Shown here: piece by piece, positions 38,106 to 44,931 of the stretch
Layout of the letters: each line of letters starts with the position of its first letter
Position numbering within the stretch: position 1 is the stretch's first letter
From: Hoeflea sp. BRH_c9
GTDB taxonomy: Bacteria > Pseudomonadota > Alphaproteobacteria > Rhizobiales > Rhizobiaceae
NCBI GenBank assembly: GCA_000961635.1
Contig: LADQ01000278.1
Location: 1-44,931 of the forward strand
Reading direction: 5' to 3'
Length of the DNA stretch: 44,931 nt
The notes under the pieces: generated by a model
Seen by the model: the letters and a program-made list of their open reading frames with translations, nothing else
The model's database searches: none
What the model was told of the DNA's origin: nothing
Program-made: the position numbers and the translations under genes

Positions 38106-38891
38106 ATGAGACTGGATGGACGAACCGCAATTGTGACCGGTGGCGCCAAGGGTATCGGGCTGGCGATTGTCCGCCGCCTGGCGGCTGAAGGCGCCCGGGT
38201 GATGATCGCCGACATCGACGAGGCGGCGGGCGCTGAAGCTCTCGAGACGGCTTCGGGCGATGGCGAGGTGCGGTTCACCGCCACCGATGTGTCCGAGCGG
38301 CTCGATGTTCACAATCTGGTGGCCAAGACGATTGACGCGTTCGGCTCGATCAATGCGCTGGTCAACAATGCCGGCATAGTTCATGCGGCCGATTTTCTGG
38401 ATCTGGAAGAGGCCGATTTCGACCGGGTCCTGAACGTCAATCTCAAAAGCGTGTTTCTGTGCGGACAGGCGGTCGCGCGTCATATGGTGGAGCGGATCGG
38501 TCAGGGCGAGGAGCCGGGCTCAATCGTCAACATGTCCTCCATCAATGATACGTTCGCGATTGCCAACCAGGTTCCCTATTCCGTCTCCAAGGGCGGCGTC
38601 AGCCAGATGACCAAAGTCATGGCTTTGTCGCTCGCCCCGCATGGAATTAGGGTCAATGCGGTTGGTCCGGGCTCGATCATGACCGACATGCTGGCATCCA
38701 TTGCCAACAATCCGGAGGTTCGCACCCGCATCCTGTCGCGCACGCCGCTTGGCCGTATCGGCGAACCTTCCGAAATCGCCGCGGTGACGGCTTTTCTGCT
38801 GTCGTCGGATGCGAGTTATGTGACCGGTCAGACGATCTATGCCGATGGTGGCCGCATGCCGCTCAACTATACGGTGCCGGTCAAGGAATAG
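38106..38891 (+). CDS. Short-chain dehydrogenase/reductase (SDR)
   Basis: This is an NAD(P)-dependent oxidoreductase of the classical SDR family. The 261-residue protein has the cofactor motif TGGAKGIG near residue 13 and an acidic residue after strand 2 (MIADIDE), favouring NAD. NNAG is near residue 88. The catalytic tetrad includes Ser in NMSSIND and Tyr/Lys in YSVSKGG. VNAVGPGSIMTDML and TGQTIYADGG are also typical. The substrate is not predictable. It follows prpE by 55 nt on the same strand, so a shared carbon-metabolism role is possible. AAAAGGAAAA precedes the ATG at 38106. Confidence 0.92.
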   Translation: MRLDGRTAIVTGGAKGIGLAIVRRLAAEGARVMIADIDEAAGAEALETASGDGEVRFTATDVSERLDVHNLVAKTIDAFGSINALVNNAGIVHAADFLDLEEADFDRVLNVNLKSVFLCGQAVARHMVERIGQGEEPGSIVNMSSINDTFAIANQVPYSVSKGGVSQMTKVMALSLAPHGIRVNAVGPGSIMTDMLASIANNPEVRTRILSRTPLGRIGEPSEIAAVTAFLLSSDASYVTGQTIYADGGRMPLNYTVPVKE

Positions 38892-38914
38892 CACTCAAGC
38901 CACCTGGCTTGTCG

Positions 38915-38950
38915 CATGCAAAAGGCCCGGAAATCCGGGCCTTTTGCATG
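38915..38950. terminator. Bidirectional terminator between SDR and trcR
   Basis: A perfect 16-bp stem, CATGCAAAAGGCCCGG (38915-38930) with CCGGGCCTTTTGCATG (38935-38950), encloses the loop AAAT. A and T runs within the stem make it work in both directions between convergent genes. Confidence 0.88.
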
Positions 38951-38985
38951 TGTAGCGTCCAATGAATTTGAAACGCGGGGACGAT

Positions 38986-39678
38986 TCAATAGTCTTCGTC
39001 TTCTTCCGGTTCGGTGCGCTTCATCGATGACAGTTTCGCAAAGACCTTGTCGGCATCGATTTCCTTGTCGCCGTGTTCGTCAACCGGTTCCGCCACCTCG
39101 GTCTCGCGGGCAGACACCAGCACGCTGCCATGTTCGGGCGCGGCGACGGCGCCGCGGGTGCGTGCGGCACGTTCGACTTCAAGGTCAAGATCAATCTGTG
39201 TGCAAAGACCAAGGGTGACCGGGTCCATCGGGGTCAGGTTGACGGCGTTCCAATGGGTGCGGCCGCGGATCTGCTCGATGGTTGACTTGGTGGTCCCGAC
39301 CAGGCGGGAGACCTGCGCGTCCTTGAGTTCGGGATGATTGCGAACCAGCCAGAGAATGGCGTTGGGCCGGTCCTGGCGCTTGGAGACCGGGGTGTAGCGC
39401 GGGCTCTTGCGTTTGGTCTCAGGCACCCGAACCTTGGGTTCGGAGAGTTTCAGCCTGTGGTCCGGGTTGGCTTCGGCAAGGGAAATCTCTTCCCGCGAAA
39501 GCTGGCCGGTGTTGATCGGGTCGAGGCCCTTGATCCCTTGCGAGGCTTCGCCGTCGGCGATCGCCTTCACCTCAAGCGGGTGCAGTTTGCAAAATTGTGC
39601 GATCTGATCGAAGCTCAACGCTGTGTTGTCGACAAGCCAGACGGCGGTCGCCTTGGGCATGAGAAGCTGCTGTGCCAT
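38986..39678 (-). CDS. trcR: Cell-cycle transcriptional regulator TrcR (DUF1013)
   Basis: TrcR is an alphaproteobacterial DNA-binding regulator linked to cell-cycle control. The 230-residue protein opens MAQQLLMPKATAVWLVDNTA. An HTH-like part, LSFDQIAQFCKLHPLEVKAI, is near residue 22. A second one, LKDAQVSRLVGTTKSTIEQI, is near residue 117. The highly conserved RTHWNAVNLTPMDPVTLGLC follows, and the tail is acidic. AGGAGG lies 9 nt before the start. Its presence near the origin, together with the GANTC cluster, fits CcrM/CtrA-type cell-cycle biology; a direct link is inference. Confidence 0.92.
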   Translation of the reverse strand: MAQQLLMPKATAVWLVDNTALSFDQIAQFCKLHPLEVKAIADGEASQGIKGLDPINTGQLSREEISLAEANPDHRLKLSEPKVRVPETKRKSPRYTPVSKRQDRPNAILWLVRNHPELKDAQVSRLVGTTKSTIEQIRGRTHWNAVNLTPMDPVTLGLCTQIDLDLEVERAARTRGAVAAPEHGSVLVSARETEVAEPVDEHGDKEIDADKVFAKLSSMKRTEPEEDEDY

Positions 39679-39920
39679 GAATACAATCCTCCTGTCCGTC
39701 CGCTCCGGGGGCGCGGGCCGTGGATGAAACCACCATTTCCGGGAAATCGGCTACGGTATAACCGCAAGCCCCGCCAATTGCAATTGTTGCCGCGCGCTTT
39801 CGCAAACCGGCCCAATGTCTAATTGCCGAGACTATTTGCGCTGGTATTAATGATCGCGATAAAAGCCGTGTTGCGCATTTGAGATGACGTGACGCGCATA
39901 CCTGTTTGGAGGAGGTCCCA
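39679..39920. promoter_or_regulatory. trcR-acs divergent regulatory region
   Basis: This 242-nt gap holds several palindromic elements. ATTTCC-G-GGAAAT is at 39734-39746, CGGT-ATA-ACCG lies shortly after, and CAATTGCAATTG is at 39775-39786. A candidate acs promoter is TTGCCG (39823-39828) with TATTAA (39845-39850), spaced 16 nt. A very strong ribosome-binding site, GGAGGAGG, precedes the acs ATG. Confidence 0.4.
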
Positions 39921-41873
<1,953 letters not shown>

Positions 41874-41914
41874 TCACTCCGGCATTGGATTGATCTGCAC
41901 GACGCTCTAATACC

Positions 41915-41949
41915 GGCCCGTTCCACCTTGGTGTGGAGCGGGCCTTTTT
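41915..41949 (+). terminator. Rho-independent terminator after acs
   Basis: GGCCCG (41915-41920) pairs with CGGGCC (41939-41944), extended by an imperfect inner TTCCA/TGGAG pairing. TTTTT follows at 41945. It separates acs from the convergent 208-aa gene. Confidence 0.75.
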
Positions 41950-41954
41950 GCGGC

Positions 41955-42581
41955 CTACTTGCCGCCGGCCTTGATGATGTCGATCAAGGCCTTGGCCGCT
42001 GCGGGTCCCGCGCACAGGACCAGCTTGTTGAGCAGATCGGCCCATTGCAGCCACCAGTCATAGGCCGGCATGTTGTCCTTGTTTCGCCACAGCTCGGAGA
42101 GTTCACGGCGGTAGCGCTCATAGCAGCCCTCGGGCGGTGTGCTGCTTCCGCCCGGCGGAGGGGTGGGGACCAACGGTTCTTCCGGCGGCGCTGTTCCCCC
42201 GGAAGGGTCGCCGTCGCCCATCGTGGCGTTTTTCTCGGCGAGCGCGGAGACGAGATCAGCCGCCGATATGGCGACCTCCGCAAAAGTTTCCGGCGATTGG
42301 CTGGCGGCGATCAGGTTGGCGGAAATGGTCTGGAACATTTCCGCTTCGGATTCGACCATCGATGCCTCCGCCCGGCGCCGTTTCAGATCCGCCTGCAGGA
42401 ACGCCGTGCCGATTTCCGGTCTTGCGCCAAAGGCGCTTCGCTCCAGCGTGATTGCCAGAACCTGGTAGATGTCGTCCGACATGTGTTCGAGAAGGGCATC
42501 TATTGCCGTTGCGCCATGAATTTCCTTGAGCGCGGCCTCTGCTTTCATATCCAGCCAGCGATCGTTTGTCTGCTGTGCCAT
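41955..42581 (-). CDS. Hypothetical protein with proline-rich linker
   Basis: I do not recognise this 208-residue protein. Residues 1-125 look helical and mostly polar (MAQQTNDRWLDMKAEAALKE; then AEMFQTISANLIAASQS and EVAISAADLVSALAEKNA). A glycine/proline linker (about 126-152: DPSGGTAPPEEPLVPTPPPG) separates a C-terminal helical segment rich in Trp, CYERYRRELSELWRNKDN and YDWWLQWADLLNKLVL, ending IDIIKAGGK. There is no signal peptide, membrane helix or catalytic motif that I can name. GGGAGC lies 7 nt before the ATG at 42581. It is divergent from the small transcription unit at 42.77 kb and shares with it a control region carrying a palindrome. Confidence 0.75.
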   Translation of the reverse strand: MAQQTNDRWLDMKAEAALKEIHGATAIDALLEHMSDDIYQVLAITLERSAFGARPEIGTAFLQADLKRRRAEASMVESEAEMFQTISANLIAASQSPETFAEVAISAADLVSALAEKNATMGDGDPSGGTAPPEEPLVPTPPPGGSSTPPEGCYERYRRELSELWRNKDNMPAYDWWLQWADLLNKLVLCAGPAAAKALIDIIKAGGK

Positions 42582-42609
42582 GTCTTTGCTCCCAATCCTG
42601 ATGGCTTAC

Positions 42610-42624
42610 GCTACGTAATGTAGC
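42610..42624. promoter_or_regulatory. Palindromic operator-like site upstream of the 208-aa gene
   Basis: GCTACGTAATGTAGC is a 5-bp inverted repeat (GCTAC/GTAGC) with a 5-nt centre, 29 nt upstream of the start at 42581. On the minus strand it overlaps a candidate -10 (TACATT, 16 nt after TTGCTG), the classic position for a repressor site. A 9-mer GGTTGCAGC is repeated directly just beyond it, at 42634-42642 and 42662-42670. Confidence 0.35.
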
Positions 42625-42707
42625 ATCAATAGAGGTTGCAGCAAAAACCCGAGTTGCCCTGGGTTGCAGCCTGTCGCCGGGAAAGTGCAGTTTGTCTTCC
42701 GAAACGC

Positions 42708-42736
42708 TTGGCAAATCGTTTTTTTCGCGCCAGACT
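42708..42736 (+). promoter_or_regulatory. Candidate promoter of the small transcription unit
   Basis: TTGGCA (42708-42713) and CAGACT (42731-42736) are separated by 17 nt. This would start the transcript near 42743, about 14 nt before the extended Shine-Dalgarno. The -10 is poor, so this is tentative. Confidence 0.25.
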
Positions 42737-42771
42737 GCGGTTGTCTTCAACAATTGAAAGGAGGTGATCCG

Positions 42772-42837
42772 ATGTCGAGTGATTCCCAAAAGCCGGTTCG
42801 TACGATTCGGATTGCCGGACTTCGGAGCAGCCTCTGA
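42772..42837 (+). CDS. Small ORF (21 codons) behind an extreme Shine-Dalgarno
   Basis: The open frame encodes MSSDSQKPVRTIRIAGLRSS plus a final Leu: short, basic (one Lys, three Arg) and with no membrane segment. It is preceded by AAAGGAGGTGATCC (42757-42770), complementary over 14 nt to the 3' end of bacterial 16S rRNA, with AGGAGG 7 nt from the ATG. That is far longer than normal sites in this window. About 77 nt of untranslated RNA follow before a strong terminator. The unit stands alone: the next gene is on the other strand, so this is not an attenuator leader. It may be a real microprotein, a ribosome-binding regulatory RNA, or both. I recognise no family. Confidence 0.5.
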   Translation: MSSDSQKPVRTIRIAGLRSSL

Positions 42838-42914
42838 AGAGCCGGTAAAGCTGGCAAGTCCTGATCCATCCCTGATGTGATCGGGCAGGCGTCCAACCGG
42901 CGCTGGAATTCACG

Positions 42915-42943
42915 AAGGCCACCTTGCAAAAGGTGGCCTTTTT
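42915..42943 (+). terminator. Strong terminator of the small unit
   Basis: The stem AAGGCCACCTT (42915-42925) pairs perfectly with AAGGTGGCCTT (42930-42940) around the loop GCAA and is followed by TTT. It also lies just past the end of the convergent nuclease gene (42966). Confidence 0.88.
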
Positions 42944-42965
42944 GATTTGGGCTATGAGTGAAGGG

Positions 42966-43445
42966 TCAGTCGGTGGCAGCGCCGCATTTGGCTTTTTCGC
43001 GCTTGCCGCCTTGATACGGGCTGGCCAGTCCGCTTGCGAGCATGGCGGCGGCAATGTCACGTGTCCCGGCCTTGAGATCGGCCAGCACGCGTCCGTAGTA
43101 TTTGCCGCCGGATACATTGATCAGCTCCACCGTTGAAAATTCCGTGAGCAGCCGCTCGAGTTCGCTGCGGGCGTGATCGGCGGCCAGCCGTTCGGTTGAA
43201 CAGGGCGAGCGCCGCTCCGGCGTATCTATGCCGCGCACTCTCACGGACACCCGCACGGCGTGACCTGGCCACGGATGGGCATCGACCAGCAGCGTATCCC
43301 CATCGATCACACGAACGATGCGCGCCGAGACCGGCCCGGCGACGCTGCTCCACTGGCTTTCAGCCGCAAGCACAGCATTTGCGGAGGCCAGCCAAGGGGC
43401 GAATGAAGCAACAAGCGCCAAAGCAGGGTGTGAAAAGAATCTCAT
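42966..43445 (-). CDS. Secreted thermonuclease-like (SNase) protein
   Basis: The 159-residue protein has an N-terminal signal peptide (MRFFSHPALALVASFAPWLA to about residue 28, with AxA-like ends). A staphylococcal-nuclease OB-fold domain follows. The Ca-binding and catalytic elements are visible: RVIDGDTLLVDA (Asp), VRGIDTPERRSP (Arg and Glu) and KYYGRVLADL (Arg). It probably degrades DNA or RNA in the periplasm or outside the cell. The ATG at 43445 is chosen because it begins the signal peptide; upstream in-frame codons overlap the sdhAF4-type gene. Confidence 0.85.
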   Translation of the reverse strand: MRFFSHPALALVASFAPWLASANAVLAAESQWSSVAGPVSARIVRVIDGDTLLVDAHPWPGHAVRVSVRVRGIDTPERRSPCSTERLAADHARSELERLLTEFSTVELINVSGGKYYGRVLADLKAGTRDIAAAMLASGLASPYQGGKREKAKCGAATD

Positions 43446-43494
43446 AGTAGAGGAATATATTCCTCTATTGAAATCATGGCAACCAAAGTCTGTG

Positions 43495-43770
43495 TTAAAA
43501 ATCGATGGCGCGGCCGTTGATCTCCCAGTCGCCATAGCGGGCCGGATCGGCGCCGCCGCGGCCGCCGAGTTCTCTCTCGACCGTCAACTCTTCCGCATTC
43601 TGCGCCTTGCGCCGGGCCTCTGCCTCGGCCAGCGCACGCCTGGCCGCGGGGCTGAGTGGACGCATTTCTGCTTCGGGGGGCGGGCTGGCGGCAGTCGAGG
43701 CCGCTCCGGCATCGCTTGCCGGAGTCGGGTTTGGGACGGCTGAGCCTTCGGGTTTCTGGGGCGTGGTCAT
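43495..43770 (-). CDS. DUF1674 protein, succinate dehydrogenase assembly factor 4 type
   Basis: The 91-residue protein has a low-complexity Pro/Ala-rich N-terminus and a conserved C-terminus, GGRGGADPARYGDWEINGRA followed by IDF. That end is the hallmark of DUF1674/SDHAF4. In eukaryotes SDHAF4 binds the flavinylated SdhA subunit during complex II assembly. Linkage to htpX and rsmB-like genes is typical of rhizobia. The nuclease gene starts 49 nt after its stop on the same strand. Confidence 0.88.
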   Translation of the reverse strand: MTTPQKPEGSAVPNPTPASDAGAASTAASPPPEAEMRPLSPAARRALAEAEARRKAQNAEELTVERELGGRGGADPARYGDWEINGRAIDF

Positions 43771-43798
43771 GGGCAGGGTCCGCGGCGGTGATGGTTAC

Positions 43799-43827
43799 AT
43801 TGAAGATTAGCTTGAAACACCCCATCT
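43799..43827 (+). promoter_or_regulatory. Heat-shock (RpoH) promoter of htpX
   Basis: ATTGAAG (43799-43805) and CCCCATCT (43820-43827) are spaced by 14 nt. This closely fits the sigma-32 pattern CTTGAAA, 13-15 nt, CCCCATNT, 81 nt before the htpX start. A second CTTGAAA at 43811 lies too close to the -10 to function with it. Confidence 0.6.
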
Positions 43828-43908
43828 TTAACGCCACAAGCGACAAAAACCAAACCCTCGCGCAATCCCGGACAAACCGGCAACAGGTCGCTGGAAAGGA
43901 AGACAGGC

Positions 43909-44835
43909 ATGAATCTGGTTCGCACTGCCATGCTGATTGCTTTGATGACCGCCTTGTTCATGGGCGTGGGCTACCTGATTGGTGGCGCCGGCGGCATGAT
44001 GATCGCCTTTGTCATCGCCGCCGCGATGAACCTCTTTTCCTACTGGAATTCGGACAAGATGGTGCTGCGCATGCACCATGCGGTGGAGGTGGATGCGCGA
44101 ACGGCTCCTGAGTTCTATCAAATTGTCGCGGATCTGGCGCAGAATGCCGGGCTGCCGATGCCGAAGGTCTATGTCATCCGCAATGCCCAGCCCAATGCCT
44201 TTGCCACCGGGCGCAACCCGCAGAATGCCGCTGTGGCCGCTTCTACCGGTCTGCTGGAGGCGTTGAGTGACGAGGAAGTGGCAGCCGTCATGGCTCACGA
44301 ACTGGCGCATGTGCAGAACCGCGACACGCTGACCATGACAATCACCGCGACGCTGGCCGGCGCGATTTCCATGCTGGGCAATTTCGCCTTCTTTTTCGGT
44401 GGCAACCGCGACAACAACAATCCGCTCGGCTTCATCGGCGTGCTGGTGGCGATGCTTGTGGCTCCGCTTGCAGCCATGCTGGTGCAGATGACCATCAGCC
44501 GCACCCGCGAATATGCCGCCGACCGGCGCGGCGCGGAGATCTGCGGCAATCCGCTGTGGCTGGCATCGGCCTTGAAAAAGATTGCCATGGGGGCCCGCCG
44601 TGTGGTCAACGAAGACGCCGAGCGCAATCCGGCCACCGCCCACATGTTCATTATCAATCCACTGAATGGTCAACGCATGGACAGTCTGTTTTCCACCCAT
44701 CCGGCGACCGAAAATCGCATTGCGGCGCTTGAAGCCATGGCCGCGGACTTCGCGCCCGCGCCCGCACAGTCACGGCGGTCCGATCCCGGTCCCTGGGGCC
44801 GTGATGGAACTGTCCGGAAAGGCCCGTGGTCTTGA
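43909..44835 (+). CDS. htpX: Zinc membrane protease HtpX
   Basis: HtpX is an inner-membrane M48 metalloprotease that clears misfolded membrane proteins together with FtsH. The 308-residue protein has two N-terminal helices ([20 protein letters not shown] and [16 protein letters not shown]). The catalytic HELAH (HExxH) is near residue 129. Two further helices follow near 145-165 and 180-200, then the third zinc ligand Glu in [23 protein letters not shown] precedes the ATG at 43909. The upstream RpoH-type promoter suggests heat induction. Its stop overlaps a possible TTG start of the next gene. Confidence 0.96.
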   Translation: MNLVRTAMLIALMTALFMGVGYLIGGAGGMMIAFVIAAAMNLFSYWNSDKMVLRMHHAVEVDARTAPEFYQIVADLAQNAGLPMPKVYVIRNAQPNAFATGRNPQNAAVAASTGLLEALSDEEVAAVMAHELAHVQNRDTLTMTITATLAGAISMLGNFAFFFGGNRDNNNPLGFIGVLVAMLVAPLAAMLVQMTISRTREYAADRRGAEICGNPLWLASALKKIAMGARRVVNEDAERNPATAHMFIINPLNGQRMDSLFSTHPATENRIAALEAMAADFAPAPAQSRRSDPGPWGRDGTVRKGPWS

Positions 44836-44861
44836 CCGGCGCACGGTCCGGGCGAACACGG

Positions 44862-44931
44862 GTGAGATCTGAAGCTGACAGCAACTGGAGCGGCCCGACC
44901 GATCTGAAGCCGGGCCTTGCGGCGCGCCAGG
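44862..44931 (+). CDS. rsmB: Probable 16S rRNA m5C methyltransferase RsmB, N-terminus only (partial)
   Basis: Only about 23 codons are present. The open frame after htpX reads DLKPGLAARQ near the window end. This resembles the PGLAARQ/K opening of rhizobial RsmB (NOL1/NOP2/Sun family), which commonly follows htpX. GTG 44862 or TTG 44832 could be the start; neither has a good ribosome-binding site. The assignment rests on this short match and the conserved neighbourhood. Confidence 0.5.
   Translation, partial: MRSEADSNWSGPTDLKPGLAARQ

Noticed and set aside
42757-42770. Fragment of a 16S rRNA gene end on the minus strand
   Set aside because: Only 14 nt match; the flanks do not continue into 16S sequence, and an ATG follows at ideal Shine-Dalgarno spacing.
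43057-43070. Additional parS near the nuclease gene
   Set aside because: TGTCACGTGTCC shares only the CACGTG core; the flanking TTT/AAA arms are missing.

Overview
The window is an origin-proximal piece of an alphaproteobacterial main chromosome. Gene content and order point to the Hyphomicrobiales, most likely a Rhizobiaceae relative. A chvI-type response regulator lies divergent to pckA. A histidine cluster runs hisB-DUF2628-hisH-hisA-hisF-hisE into coaA. An hslV/hslU block is followed by DUF1402, and MltA/Tim44/FxsA/SecB genes precede dnaQ-coaE-aroE-maf-ppsR. On the other side come hemE-hemJ-rho-mnmE-mnmG-rsmG-parA-parB. Genus cannot be fixed from sequence alone. I see no rRNA, tRNA, insertion sequence, prophage or CRISPR.

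Layout. 1-4.8 kb: partial ChvI regulator (-), pckA, an iodotyrosine-deiodinase-like flavoprotein, ArfB, a Kbp/LysM protein and AlkB (+). 4.8-9.5 kb: the his/coaA operon (-). 9.7-14 kb: hslV, a polytopic membrane protein, hslU and a DUF1402 protein (+). 14-16.8 kb: XRE regulator, Smr protein, MltA and Tim44-like protein (-), closely overlapped. 16.9-18.1 kb: fxsA and secB (+). 18.2-21.8 kb: dnaQ, coaE, aroE, maf and ppsR (-), reading away from the origin. 21.77-22.14 kb: putative oriC, with DnaA-box-like 9-mers, an AT-rich stretch and seven GANTC sites. 22.1-30.9 kb: hemE, hemJ, rho, mnmE, mnmG, rsmG, parA and parB (+). 31-35.1 kb: holA, lptE and leuS (-). 35.3-38.9 kb: a YggS-family protein, prpE and an SDR (+). 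39-39.7 kb: trcR (-). 39.9-41.9 kb: acs (+). 42-44.9 kb: an unrecognised 208-aa protein (-), a small transcription unit with an extreme Shine-Dalgarno (+), a secreted SNase-like nuclease and sdhAF4 (-), then htpX and the first codons of a probable rsmB (+).

How the parts work together. The centre is the replication and segregation hub: oriC between ppsR and hemE, parA/parB 7-9 kb away, and five good parS sites at about 10.35, 23.79, 26.56, 26.62 and 28.61 kb. One perfect parS lies inside the rsmG coding sequence and one overlaps the mnmE stop codon. HslUV and HtpX are quality-control proteases; htpX has a well-formed heat-shock (RpoH) promoter candidate. PckA, PrpE and Acs feed gluconeogenesis and short-chain acyl-CoA metabolism.

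The best candidate for something undescribed is the divergent locus at 41.96-42.94 kb. A protein of unknown family faces a short transcript whose ribosome-binding site is complementary to 14 nt of the 16S rRNA 3' end and which encodes a basic 21-residue peptide before a strong terminator. A palindrome and a repeated 9-mer lie between them.
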